A DNA stretch of 64,000 nt, taken from positions 565,274,176-565,338,175 of the forward strand of contig NC_058521.1 of the NCBI RefSeq assembly GCF_904849725.1, read 5' to 3'. The notes under the pieces are model-generated. The model made no database searches, had not been told where the DNA came from, and was given only the letters and a program-made list of their open reading frames with translations. Origin of the DNA: Hordeum vulgare subsp. vulgare. Lineage: Eukaryota > Streptophyta > Magnoliopsida > Poales > Poaceae. Made by a program: the position numbers and the translations under genes. Positions 24,060-36,943 of the stretch are shown in pieces; the first letter of the stretch is position 1; the number at the start of each line of letters is the position of its first letter.

Positions 24060-24900
24060 GGGCCAGATTCTTTTAGGAGCTTGCTGGGTAGTTTGGATAC
24101 GAACGAAATCATTAATTAGGGAGTATTCGTTTGAAAGATTTTACCCTTCAGGTTGTTACAAATGACGCATTGCATATGTACCACTTGTCTTAACCTAAAA
24201 GTTTATCTTTTTTCTGTAGATTCGTTTTTTTAAAACGTTTTATCTTTTAAACCGTGCGTCCAAATTACGAATCGTTTTCGCCGTTGGATTTATTGCGTCG
24301 GGATCTTAAAAACTAGATCCCATGTTGATGGGTTTTAATAAACTTTTTTTTCATAAAAAAAACCGTACCAAAAAATATATGCCTCCGAGATAGAAACAAA
24401 AACAGAAAACGCAGTTTTTCCTTTTCAAGAGGCATGGATGTGCCTCTCATGAAGGCAAATCCTTGCCTTTCATGAAAGCAAAATCATGCCTCTCGCGAAA
24501 AAATGTTTTTTTTCTTTTCGAGAGGCACGTGCGTGTCTCTCATAAAGACAAAACCATGTCTCACGCGAAAGTAAAATTGTACCTCTCGCAAAAAAAGAAA
24601 ACAGAAAACACATTTGTTTCCTTTTTGAGAGGCACGATCGTGTCTCTCACGAAAAAACCCCCAGAAAATACGTTTTTTTTCTTTTCGAAAGGTAAAATCG
24701 TGTCTTTCACGAAAGCAAAACCGTACCTCTTGCAAAAACAGAAAACACGTTTTCCCGTTTTTGAGATGCACGACCATGGTATTGCGAAACAGCAAAAACT
24801 CAAGAAAACTAATCTAAAAAGCCAAAAATACATGCGAAAAAATAAAATATAAAATAAAATTTGTAGGAAGCGTTCAGAGCACTAGACGTAATAACGGATG
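24060..24900. repeat. Degenerate interspersed repeat with GAGGCAC/GTGCCTC motifs
   Basis: From about 24425 to 24790 a loose unit of roughly 40-60 bases recurs. It alternates GAGGCACG or CATGCCTCTC-type stretches with TCTCACGAAAGCAAAAC and runs of A or T. Open frames on both strands here are by-products of the repeat. Such arrays are common near Triticeae DNA transposons, but I cannot assign a family or find terminal inverted repeats. Confidence 0.6.
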
Positions 24901-26901
24901 TAAACACGCCAAGTGACGACGTGCTGGAATACTCGTTGGAAGGCTTTAAATAAAACGCTCGTTAACTAACGACTCCCGGATACCAAACACACACGGCCCT
25001 GAGAGAGTTTGCAGGATGGGCCTCAGATCCGCTACGTGGGCAGCCCATGTGAAAGCTCGTTCTTTTTTCCTCGTGTGAGAGAGCTCCGGGCTGAAGGATT
25101 CAACGCGGCCCAGCGTGGCGCCGGTGACCGCAGCCGCGTGCGACGCGAGCGCGACCGGGCAAGAGCCACGGCGCAACGACCCACCCACCCAACCGCCGTC
25201 GCACCACACGTACGTACGTACATGCGTGCGCGCGTCCCCATCCCTCCAACAGACGGACGGAGACGGCGGCGGGCAGCGAAAAGGCCAGATGAATCCAGAC
25301 CCTTTTCGTCGTGAACCCAGTCTCCAGTTGGGCGCCAGCCAGGCCACATGACCAGACGCCAGCGACCTCGTCACACCTCGTGTGCGTACGTGCTACACAC
25401 ACATGACTCACCGCACTCCTCCGTGGACGGATGGAGCTACCGTCCAAGACGGCGTCGGTGTGGTGGCCGTGCCCGTGCTAGTATCATCATCATCATCACC
25501 ATCACCATCACCATCACCATCACCATCAGCTGCTGCTGCTGCTGCTGCCAGTGCCAGGCGAGGCGAGGAGAGGAGAGCAGCTAGCCGCAGCTGCAGGCCG
25601 GAGCAAACGGACAGCAGAGTGGTAGCGGCGTGGTGGCGGTACACGCCTTTATTGCCGGTCCACGCGGGAGCGCTCACGCACGCATGTATCCCTCCCCGCT
25701 ACGTTCCTTCTCACTCAGCAGGACCACGCCCCGCCCCCGGCCATGGGCATGCTATGCTATGCTATGCTATGCTAGCCCATCGAGATTCAGGGAGGAGGAC
25801 GAGAGGAGCGACCAACCCCATTGAATCCGTCTGCCCAGCCGTTGCATTTCCATCCAAGATCTGCCATCCAGAGGACGCACGCACCTGAGAGCCGAGAGTT
25901 TCAGAGCCCGCCGCGCCCATGCCTGCCTGCATCGGCCGATCAGCGTTGCAGGACGTACGTACCACCACAGCCCTACCGCTCTGCCTGTGCCTGTCCATCT
26001 TGCCCGGGGTCCGGCCCGCCCCGGCAAAAAAAAAAAGCGCGGTGTACCGGACCGCGGTGGTGGTGGTAGTAGTTTTTTTTTTTGGCAGGTTTTCCTCTGA
26101 GGAGCAAGCACGTACGTAGTACTACCCGTATCGTACATGAATTATTCTGCGTTGCCGGCGAGCTGATGGATCGATCTGGGTGGGGTGGGGTGGGGTGGGT
26201 TCGGTACGACGTCGCCGTCGGGGCGTGAGGCGACGGGGACGATTGGATTGACCAGCTCGAGCCACCGGCGCAGGAAAGAAACCTAACCGAACGCGTCGCC
26301 GTCGCCGCCCGCCAGCCGTATCGACCGCTTCGATGGCGTGTGGCGTGGCGTGGTGTGGGCGCGGCGGCGGCGGCGTACGTACCCGCTTGCGGGCGGTGAC
26401 GCGACGTCGACCGGCGGTGGCGGGGCGCGGGTGGACCACATCAACGGATTGGAAGCCCAGGCGACGGTTGGATGGATATCGACACCTGGATGGACGCTGG
26501 ACCAACCGCGCCGGCGCGTCCATCAGTCACCGCGCGGCTACTACGTACTTACTGTACGTGCGCGTATACGGCGACTGATCGAGATTGGACGGGGCTGGGC
26601 CGCGGTCGGAGGCAAACGGCGGCGGCCCGACCAGAGTTCTCTAGCTAGGCTAGGCTGGGGAGCGGCGCCTCCGGACTGGCCTGGCCCATGACCATTTCTT
26701 CGTCGTCAGACACTTTTGACACGCAGTAGCAGTACAAAAATGGGTCGTTTTTTCCTTCCATCTTTCTGTCCCGGCCGATCCTGCCGTGCACAGCGCAGGG
26801 CCGCTGGAGTGTTGCGTCGGTTAAGGCGATGATGATGGTCTCGATCGACAGACGGCCGTCTTTGAAAAATGGCTGCTCAGTTCACCAAAGGGAAAACAGA
26901 T

Positions 26902-26944
<43 letters not shown>

Positions 26945-28705
26945 CAGTGTGTGCGCGCTCCACGCTCCACATAGTACCAAGCACCGGTAGTACCTACTGG
27001 CCCGAGATGCATTGAATAATTTTAGGTCAAGGGTGGCTTCAAACGCAAGGTAAAGGCAAGGGCGTCGGCTTGGGAAGGCAGCTAGACTCGCCCGAAAAGC
27101 CAGCCTCTGGATCGAACGAATCGTAGTTTAGTAGTACGTACTACTACTGCTCCCTTGGAGTGGCAGGAGCGTTCACCAGTGTCTCGCACGGGCCGTTCAA
27201 TGAAAAGCAAGCAAGCATGCCTTCCCTTGAAGTGACATTTAGTTTGATGCTGCCCCGCGAAACGCAAACGCAAGAAGGCACTTGCGTGCATGAGCATGAG
27301 CATGAGCATGCAGAGTAGAACGAAATCATTGGACCCGCCCGGCGCGAGCGATAGAAGAAGGATAGCGAGATAGATGAGGTGGGCCTTGTTAAACATGCTT
27401 GCGTAGGAAGAAAAACGGCCATCACATCGCACACAGCGCGGCACGCAGGCGCAGCTACCTAGCCGGGCGGTTAGTTAGGCGCGTACATGTGAGGAGCTCA
27501 AACCAAATCGCTTTTGCACAGAGAGCAGTAGTGTGGTCACGTCCTCCTCCTCACAGGCGCACAGCTCACGCCACACCAGCGAGGCCATCGTACTACTGCA
27601 CTACCTGCACGTGCCCTCCCGTCCATGGGGTTGCTCGCCTCTCATCATCGTCCCTCTCTCTCTCACCCTGCTGCGTTGGACCTGCGTTTTTTTCCCATTT
27701 CCTTTGCCTCTGCCTTGTCGCCACTCGATCGCTACAGTCTTTTTCTTTGCCTTTCAAACCAACCTACTACGCTGGTACGCGCGTACTAGTACAATTTATA
27801 CTAGCTAGCTAGACTAGAAAACTACGGTTTTTGTACCCATAGCTGTGGTGCCGGCCGTCGTCTCTACCACACTAATATATCGTGTCAAAATCAGGCACCC
27901 ACGTTGGAACCGTTTGCGTTTCGAACGCCGTTGGAATCGTTTGTTTTCTACTGGTAGCGCCATACGTTGGTCTATCTACTACTCCAGTACTGTTCTAAAC
28001 TAGCAGGGTCAAATAGGAGACAAACGGAGTTTGGTCGTGACACGGCCCTCACACGCACACGTTGTTGGTTGATTCCACGGTGCCGCTGTTTTTCTACGCA
28101 TTGACACGGCCGGGAGGGGGGCGGAGATGAAATCCGATTCTTGCGTTGATTCTTCCGTGGTAAGCGACTGATGGGTGGATATATGCTGCGTGCATTTGTG
28201 CCTCTTTTAATTCCTTTTCCCCTCCGGCTCTCTTTCTTTTCCCCCGATTCCACCATCGAGAAAGTTTGGGCTTTAAGAATTTATTCCCCGCCCATTGGTG
28301 GGTTAAGTTGTCATCACCCGCTCCAATTTGCTAAAGCAAGCAGTGCTGGTATAGTTGGGGAGGGAATTTTTAGGCCGGGCTTGAAAAGAGGGAGGGAAAG
28401 GGGAAAAGGGGGGATAAAAATATATGGTGTATTAAAGTGTTTGTTGCACTTGGTGGTGTCATAGATGGGGGAGGGCGCTTCTTTTTAGGGCAGATCCCTG
28501 CCTTAATCGTCCCACGCATTGACAGGGATAATCAACCCAGTGGACGCTACTACTAGTACGTACTAACAGAAATCATAGCCCAAGTGACCAAGGGAAGGGT
28601 AGTGTCTCGGTCGTCTAAATTACAATTCCAACTGGTCGACCTCATTGCAGCTTTATGGTACTTCGTTGAGGTTGCAACATTTGTCGCCCGCCCGATACAT
28701 GAACT
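24900..28705. other. GC-rich intergenic region with microsatellites, no supported gene
   Basis: The region has many GTACGTAC and CTAGCTAG stretches. Microsatellites are a CAT/CAC run (about 25484-25528), a CTG run (25529-25551), five copies of GCTAT (about 25749-25775), a GGGGT run near 26178-26200, and a TA run joined to a TG run (26901-26955). Long open frames here are GC-driven, overlap on both strands and are of low complexity. The region could hold the upstream control sequence of the minus-strand gene starting near 23.9 kb. Confidence 0.5.
26901..26955. repeat. (TA)n(TG)n microsatellite
   Basis: About 15 bases of TA repeat lead directly into about 30 bases of TG repeat, then an interrupted TG tail. 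Alternating purine-pyrimidine sequence of this kind can adopt Z-form DNA and is usually length-polymorphic. Confidence 0.97.
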
Positions 28706-31700
28706 GTACACTGTGATGTTTTGATTCACCCGAACCCTATGTAAACAACGTAGTACTCAAACTGTCTGTCGCTAGCTAGGCCGTGCGCCTGCATTTTTTG
28801 AACACAGTACAAACGTAACATATATACACACGCACTTTTATAAACATACACACGCACATTGTATCACTACGAGCATGAGCCGGCATATCATTTTACGATT
28901 TAAGAAGTCATCATAGAGCCTCATCGTCGATGAAAACGTCTTTTTTCATTGAATGTGCATTATCAAAAATATTGAAATAAATTCGAAAATAATGTGAACA
29001 CCAGGACTTAAACCCTGATGAGCCAAGGATACGAAAGAGGCAGCAAAGCAACACCCACAGTGTCTCAAAGGAACCCTTTGGAAGACCATGTTTTGATCAT
29101 CTGGTTCTCAAACACCCTCAAGTGCGAGGACTTCAATGGAGGCGATCAAATCTTGTGGGGAACGTGTGCAAAACTCCATAGAGTACTCACACCTAATCGA
29201 TTAGCCGTGTCCACGGTTATGGACAACTTGAACCAAAGGAAATGAAGCTACCAGGAATTCTCAACACCATTAACTTATTGATGTGTACACTGTGGTGTTT
29301 TGATTCACCCGAACCCTATGTAAATAACGTAGTACTCAAACTGTCTGTCGCTAGCTAGGCCGTGCGCCTGCATTTCTTAAACACAGTACAAACGTAATAT
29401 ATATACACACGCATTTTTATAAACATACACACGCACATTGTATCACTACGAGCATGAGCCGGCATATCATTTTACGATTTACGAAGTCATCATAGAGCCT
29501 CATCGTCGATGAAAACGTCTTTTTTCATTGAATGTGCATTATCAAAAATATTGAAATAAATTCGAAAATAATGTGAACACCAGGACTTAAACCCTGATAA
29601 GCCAAGGATACGACAGAGGAAGCAAAGCAACACCCACAGTGTCTCAAAGGAACCCTTTGGAAGACCATGTTTTGATCATCTGGTTCTCAAACACCCTCAA
29701 GTGCGAGGACTTCAATGGAGGCGATCAAATCTTGTGGGGAACGTGTGCAAAACTCCGTAGAGTACTCACACCTAATCGATTAGCCGTGTCCACGGTTATG
29801 AACAACTTGAGCCAAAGGAAATGAAGCTAACAGGAATTCTCAACACCATTAACTTATTGATGTGTACACTGTGGTGTTTTGATTCACCCGAACCCTATGT
29901 AAACAACGTAGTACTCAAACTGTCTGTCGCTAGCTAGGCCGTGCGCCTGCATTTTTTGAACACAGTACAAACGTAACATATTTACACACGCACTTTTATA
30001 AACATACACACGCACATTGTATCACTACGAGCATGAGCCGGCATATCATTTTACGATTTAAGAAGTCATCATAGAGCCTCATCGTCGATGAAAACGTCTT
30101 TTTTCATTGAATGTGCATTATTAAAAATATTGAAATAAATTCGAAAATAATGTGAACACCAGGACTTAAACCCTGATAAGCCAAGGATACGAAAGAGGCA
30201 GCAAAGCAACACCCACAATGTCTGAAAGGAACCCTTTGAAAGACCATGTTTTGATCATATGGTTCTCAAACACCCTCAAGTGCGAGGACTTCAATGGAGG
30301 CGATCAAATGTTGTGGGGGTGTGCAAAACTCCGTAGAGTACTCACACCTAATCGATTAGCCGTGTCCACGGTTATGGACAACTTGAGCCAAAGGAAATGA
30401 AGCTACCAGGAATTCTCAACACCATTAACTTATTGATGTGTACACTGTGGTGTTTTGATTCACCCGAACCCTATGTAAACAACGTAGTACTCAAACTGTC
30501 TGTCGCTAGCTAGGCCGTGCGCCTGCATTTTTTGAACACAGTACAAACGTAACATATATACACACGCACTTTTATAAACATACACACGCACATTGTATCA
30601 CTACGAGCATGAGCCGGCATATCATTTTACGATTTACGAAGTCATCATAGAGCCTCATCGTCGATGAAAACGTCTTTTTTCATTGAATGTGCATTATCAA
30701 AAATGATGAAATAAATTCGAAAATAATGTGAACACCAGGACTTAAACCCTGATAAGCCAAGGATACGAAAGAGGCAGCAAAGCAACACCCACAGTGTCTC
30801 AAGGGAACCCTTTGGAAGACCATTTCATCATCTGGTTCTCAAACACCCTCAAGTGCGAGGACTTCAATGGAGGCGATCAAATCTTATGGGGAACGTGTGC
30901 AAAACTCTGTAGAGTACTCACACCTAATCGATTAGCCGTGTCCACGGTTATGGACAACTTGAGCCAAAGGAAATGAAGCTACCAGGAATTCTCAACACCA
31001 TTAACTTATTGATGTGTACACTGTGGTGTTTTGATTCACCCGAACCCTATGTAAATAACGTAGTACTCAAACTGTCTGTCGCTAGCTAGGCCGCGCGCCT
31101 GCATTTTTTAAACACAGTACAAACGTAATATATATACACACGCACTTTTATAAACATACACACGCACATTGTATCACTACGAGCATGAGCCGGCATATCA
31201 TTTTACGATTTACGAAGTCATCATAGAGCCTCATCGTCGATGAAAACGTCTTTTTTCATTGAATGTGCATTATCAAAAATATTAAAATAAATTCGAAAAT
31301 AATGTGAACACCAGGACTTAAACCCTGATAAGCCAAGGATGCGAAAGAGGAAGCAAAGCAACACCCACAGTGTCTCAAAGGAACCCTTTGGAAGATCATG
31401 TTTTGATCATCTCGTTCTCAAACACCCTCAAGTGCGAGGACTTCAATGGAGGCGATCAAATCTTGTGGCGAACGTGTGCAAAACTCCGTAGAGTACTCAC
31501 ACCTAATCGATTAGCCGTGTCCACGGTTATGGACAACTTGAGCCAAAGGAAATGAAGCTACCAGGAATTCTCAACACCATTAACTTATTGATGTGTACAC
31601 TGTGGTGTTTTGATTCACCCGAACCCTATGTAAACAACGTAGTACTCAAACTGTCTGTCGCTAGCTAGGCCGTGCGCCTGCATTTTTTGAACACAGTACA

Positions 31701-34700
31701 AACGTAACATATATACACACGCACTTTTATAAACATACACACACACATTGTATCACTACGAGCATGAGCCGGCATATCATTTTACGATTTAAGAAGTCAT
31801 CATAGAGCCTCATCGTCGATGAAAACGTCTTTTTTCATTGAATGTGCATTATCAAAAATATTGAAATAAATTCGAAAATAATGTGAACACCAGGACTTAA
31901 ACCCTGATGAGCCAAGGATACGAAAGAGGCAGCAAAGCAACACCCACAGTGTCTCAAAGGAACCCTTTGGAAGACCATGTTTTGATCATCTGGTTCTCAA
32001 ACACCCTCAAGTGCGAGGACTTCAATGGAGGCGATCAAATCTTGTGGGGAACGTGTGCAAAACTCCGTAGAGTACTCACACCTAATCGATTAGCCGTGTC
32101 CACGGTTATGGACAACTTGAACCAAAGGAAATGAAGCTACCAGGAATTCTCAACACCATTAACTTATTGATGTGTACACTGTGGTGTTTTGATTCACCCG
32201 AACCCTATGTAAATAACGTAGTACTCAAACTGTCTGTCGCTAGCTAGGCCGTGCGCCTGCATTTTTTAAACACAGTACAAACGTAATATATATACACACG
32301 CATTTTTATAAACATACACACGCACATTGTATCACTACGAGCATGAGCCGGCATATCATTTTACGATTTACGAAGTCATCATAGAGCCTCATCGTCGATG
32401 AAAACGTCTTTTTTCATTGAATGTGCATTATCAAAAATATTGAAATAAATTCGAAAATAATGTGAACACCAGGACTTAAACCCTGATAAGCCAAGGATAC
32501 GAAAGAGGAAGCAAAGCAACACCCACAGTGTCTCAAAGGAACCCTTTGGAAGACCATGTTTTGATCATCTGGTTCTCAAACACCCTCAAGTGCGAGGACT
32601 TCAATGGAAGGCGATCAAATCTTGTGGGGAACGTGTGCAAAACTCCGTAGAGTACTCACACCTAATCGATTAGCCGTGTCCACGGTTATGAACAACTTGA
32701 GCCAAAGGAAATGAAGCTAACAGGAATTCTCAACACCATTAACTTATTGATGTGTACACTGTGGTGTTTTGATTCACCCGAACCCTATGTAAACAACGTA
32801 GTACTCAAACTGTCTGTCGCTAGCTAGGCCGTGCGCCTGCATTTTTTGAACACAGTACAAACGTAACATATATACACACGCACTTTTATAAACATACACA
32901 CGCACATTGTATCACTACGAGCATGAGCCGGCATATCATTTTACGATTTAAGAAGTCATCATAGAGCCTCATCGTCGATGAAAACGTCTTTTTTCATTGA
33001 ATGTGCATTATCAAAAATATTGAAATAAATTCGAAAATAATGTGAACACCAGGACTTAAACCCTGATAAGCCAAGGATACGAAAGAGGCAGCAAAGCAAC
33101 ACCCACAATGTCTGAAAGGAACCCTTTGAAAGACCATGTTTTGATCATATGGTTCTCAAACACCCTCAAGTGCGAGGACTTCAATGGAGGCGATCAAATG
33201 TTGTGGGGGTGTGCAAAACTCCGTAGAGTACTCACACCTAATCGATTAGCCGTGTCCACGGTTATGGACAACTTGAGCCAAAGGAAATGAAGCTACCAGG
33301 AATTCTCAACACCATTAACTTATTGATGTGTACACTGTGGTGTTTTGATTCACCCGAACCCTATGTAAACAACGTAGTACTCAAACTGTCTGTCGCTAGC
33401 TAGGCCGTGCGCCTGCATTTTTTGAACACAGTACAAACGTAACATATATACACACGCACTTTTATAAACATACACACGCACATTGTATCACTACGAGCAT
33501 GAGCCGGCATATCATTTTACGATTTACGAAGTCATCATAGAGCCTCATCGTCGATGAAAACGTCTTTTTTCATTGAATGTGCATTATCAAAAATATTGAA
33601 ATAAATTCGAAAATAATGTGAACACCAGGACTTAAACCCTGATAAGCCAAGGATACGAAAGAGGCAGCAAAGCAACACCCACAGTGTCTCAAGGGAACCC
33701 TTTGGAAGACCATTTCATCATCTGGTTCTCAAACACCCTCAAGTGCGAGGACTTCAATGGAGGCGATCAAATCTTGTGGGGAACGTGTGCAAAACTCTGT
33801 AGAGTACTCACACCTAATCGATTAGCCGTGTCCACGGTTATGGACAACTTGAGCCAAAGGAAATGAAGCTACCAGGAATTCTCAACACCATTAACTTATT
33901 GATGTGTACACTGTGGTGTTTTGATTCACCCGAACCCTATGTAAACAGCGTAGTACTCAAACTGTCTGTCGCTAGCTAGGCCGTGCGCCTGCATTTTTTG
34001 AACACAGTACAAACGTAACATATATACACACGCACTTTTATAAACATACACACGCACATTGTATCACTACGAGCATGAGCCGGCATATCATTTTACGATT
34101 TACGAAGTCATCATAGAGCCTCATCGTCGATGAAAACGTCTTTTTTCATTGAATGTGCATTATCAAAAATATTGAAATAAATTCGAAAATAATGTGAACA
34201 CCAGGACTTAAACCCTGACAAGCCAAGGATACGAAAGAGGCAGCAAAGCAACACCCACAGTGTCTCAAAGGAACCCTTTGGAAGACCATGTTTTGATCAT
34301 CTGGTTCTCAAACACCCTCAAGTGCGAGGACTTCAATGGAGGCGATCAAATCTTGTGGGGAACGTGTGCAAAACTCCGTAGAGTACTCACACCTAATCGA
34401 TTAGCCGTGTCCACGGTTATGGACAACTTGAGCCAAAGGAAATGAAGCTACCAGGAATTCTCAACACCATTAACTTATTGATGTGTACACTGTGGTGTTT
34501 TGATTCACCCGAACCCTATGTAAACAGCGTAGTACTCAAACTGTCTGTCGCTAGCTAGGTCGTGCGCCTGCATTTTTTGAACGCAGTACAAACGTAATAT
34601 ATATACACACGCACTTTTATAAACATACACACGCACATTGTATCACTACGAGCATGAGCCGGCATATCATTTTACGATTTACGAAGTCATCATAGAGCCT

Positions 34701-35735
34701 CATCGTCGATGAAAACGTCTTTTTTCATTAATGTGCATTATCAAAAATATTGAAATAAATTCGAAAATAGTGTGAACACCAGGACTTAAACCCTGATAAG
34801 CCAAGGATACGAAAGAGGCAGCAAAGCAACACCCACAGTGTCTCAAAGGAACCCTTTGGAAGACCATGTTTTGATCATCTGGTTCTCAAACACCCTCAAG
34901 TGCGAGGACTTCAATGGAGGCGATCAAATCTTGTGGCGAACGTGTGCAAAACTCCGTAGAGTACTCACACCTAATCGATTAGCCGTGTCCACGGTTATGG
35001 ACAACTTGAGCCAAAGGAAATGAAGCTACCAGGAATTCTCAACACCATTAACTTATTGATGTGTACACTGTGGTGTTTTGATTCACCCGAACCCTATGTA
35101 AACAGCGTAGTACTCAAACTGTCTGTCGCTAGCTAGGCCGTGCGCCTGCATTTTTTGAACACAGTACAAACGTAATATATATACACACGCACTTTTATAA
35201 ACATACACACGCACATTGTATCACTACGAGCATGAGCCGGCATATCATTTTACGATTTACGAAGTCATCATAGAGCCTCATCGTCGATGAAAACGTCTTT
35301 TTTCATTGAATGTGCATTATCAAAAATATTGAAATAAATTCGAAAATAATGTGAACACCAGGACTTAAACCCTGATAAGCCAAGGATACGAAAGAGGCAG
35401 CAAAGCAACACCCACAGTGTCTCAAAGGAACCCTTTGGAAGACCATGTTTTGATCATCTGGTTCTCAAACACCCTGAAGTGCGAGGACTTCAATGGAGGC
35501 GATCAAATCTTGTGGGGAACATGTGCAAAACTCCGTAGAGTACTCACACCTAATCGATTAGCCGTGTCCACGGTTATGGACAACTTGAGCCAAAGGAAAT
35601 GAAGCTACCAGGAATTCTCAACACCATTAACTTATTGATGTGTACACTGTGGTGTTTTGATTCACCCGAACCCTATGTAAACAACGTAGTACTCAAACTG
35701 TCTGTCGCTAGCTAGGCCGTGCGCCTGCATTTTTT
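28706..35735. repeat. Tandem array of 12 units of about 578 bp plus a partial unit
   Basis: Taking TGTACACTGTG as the start, units begin at 28706, 29284, 29863, 30439, 31015, 31594, 32173, 32753, 33329, 33905, 34484 and 35062, with a partial unit from 35641 to 35735. Lengths are 576-580 bp and the units are nearly identical. Units 6-9 share private variants with units 1-4, in the same order, so a block of at least four units was duplicated at a shift of about 2889 bp. Part of each unit (GATTAGCCGTGTCC...GGTTATGGACAA) is related to the LTR of element J near 44150-44175. The array runs directly into the LTR end at 35736, so it probably formed inside the LTR of element H. Most units carry a 60-61 codon open frame. 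Confidence 0.97.
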
Positions 35736-35846
35736 ACATGTGATTGCACTTTGATATATACATTGATGTACTGTGTGCGCCAGCATACTGATCCAGGGAT
35801 AGCACAGAACACAGAGGCTTGACTCGTTTTGAGTCGGGTCACTACA
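35736..35846 (+). repeat. End of the 5' LTR of element H
   Basis: The stretch beginning ACATGTGATTGCACTTTG is repeated at 58539-58622 in the broken 3' LTR of the same element. It ends GGGTCACTACA immediately before the primer site. A perfect small stem, GACTC-GTTTT-GAGTC, lies at 35821-35835. The LTR 5' end is not seen; the tandem array and unique sequence take its place. Confidence 0.8.
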
Positions 35847-35850
35847 GAAA

Positions 35851-35862
35851 TGGTATCAGAGC
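35851..35862 (+). other. Primer-binding site of element H
   Basis: TGGTATCAGAGC is complementary to the 3' end of initiator Met-tRNA, the usual primer for this kind of element. It lies four bases after the LTR end, where minus-strand DNA synthesis would begin. Confidence 0.9.
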
Positions 35863-35995
35863 ACATGTTGACTGTAGGACGTGACCCTAGAAAATGGCTT
35901 AGAAATAGGAAGACCTTGATAGGAACTATTTTTGTTTTCACTACTCTCATACGTCTTGATTCTTTTACTGAACATTCCCTATTTCAAAACTATAG

Positions 35996-36751
35996 ATGGA
36001 GTGCTACACTCTGAAAGAAAGAGAGCACTACAAAGATGTTCTCGGAGGCTCGTTCCTCATGGAGCTGGTACAAATGATGAAGTTGCTGATACGTGAGATC
36101 AAGGTGACTAAGAGGAAGTCTGGATTTTGGGGTGTCGGAACTAAAGATTTTGGACGTAAAGAAGACCCCCACACTGAAGACATCAATTATGACACATTGA
36201 CCCATGACTGTGATATGGGCATTAACACTGTTGTTCATGATGCTATCGCATGTTTGAGCTATCGTTATCGTGTTGAGTTAGGTACCCACTACTTTGGAAG
36301 AATTGGATGGCAGAAGCCTGATGGAGCACACATCATCCTGACAGACGAACAGAAGATGAAGTTTTCACCTGTACTGGTGTATAATAAAGAACTGGAACAT
36401 TATATCAAGAACCTTCAAATGGACCTTCTCTCTGAATTATTTGAGATTGACGCACTCCAAAAGAGTCTCGGGACCGAGAAACTGAAGGTAGCCAATGTGA
36501 AGAAACACGATCTTGGGATTCAGAAGCTTCATCAAGACTTGAAGAATAGTCAAGCCATGGCACATGTTGGTGATGTTGAAATCCAGAAGCTCAAGAGCCA
36601 ACTCCTTGAGCTACAAGGACGACATCGGAAACTTCGCGTCAACAGGGATAATCTGGCAGAAGAACTTGAGAAGATCAAGAATGACCAGAAAAAGCCCACT
36701 GATGATGAAGACATGATAGTAGCTAGCTTAGTAGTAGTAGCCCCACCATGA
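35996..36751 (+). CDS. Element H ORF1, coiled-coil protein of unknown function
   Basis: This is an intact frame of 251 codons starting 134 bases after the primer site. The first half is globular, with no motif I recognise. Residues about 130-240 form a charged, heptad-like coiled coil (for example LQKSLGTEKLKVANVKKH and LAEELEKIKNDQKKP). It precedes a gag-like zinc-knuckle frame, so a structural role in a particle is possible. It has no catalytic motif and no pol follows. It is open over its full length, unlike its neighbour. Confidence 0.6.
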   Translation: MECYTLKEREHYKDVLGGSFLMELVQMMKLLIREIKVTKRKSGFWGVGTKDFGRKEDPHTEDINYDTLTHDCDMGINTVVHDAIACLSYRYRVELGTHYFGRIGWQKPDGAHIILTDEQKMKFSPVLVYNKELEHYIKNLQMDLLSELFEIDALQKSLGTEKLKVANVKKHDLGIQKLHQDLKNSQAMAHVGDVEIQKLKSQLLELQGRHRKLRVNRDNLAEELEKIKNDQKKPTDDEDMIVASLVVVAPP

Positions 36752-36943
36752 GAGAAATAAAGATGAACGTTAATGCGTATTGTGTGATCGACCATACCAA
36801 CCTTATGTGGGTGGCGATAATATAGTATTGATTGAACTTTATGTATGTGTGGACTTGAGTTTTGATACTATTGTCTCTTTGAGTTGTTCGTACTTTTCCT
36901 CTCTCTCTTACCCATCTCTTGCCCAAAACCTTGGACCCAATAG

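Noticed and set aside
24463..24852. 129-codon frame in the degenerate repeat
   Set aside because: Lys/Ser/Phe-rich translation of a loose repeat, open on both strands.
25382..25888. 168-codon open frame on the plus strand
   Set aside because: Driven by CAT, CTG and GCTAT runs in GC-rich sequence, with overlapping frames on the other strand and no motif.
28706..35735. CRISPR-like or protein-coding repeat array
   Set aside because: Units of 578 bp without spacers in plant DNA are a satellite. The short frames are the same sequence repeated and are not evidence of twelve genes.
35851..35862. tRNA gene
   Set aside because: It is only the 12-base primer complement; no tRNA fold surrounds it. 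The same applies at 44796.
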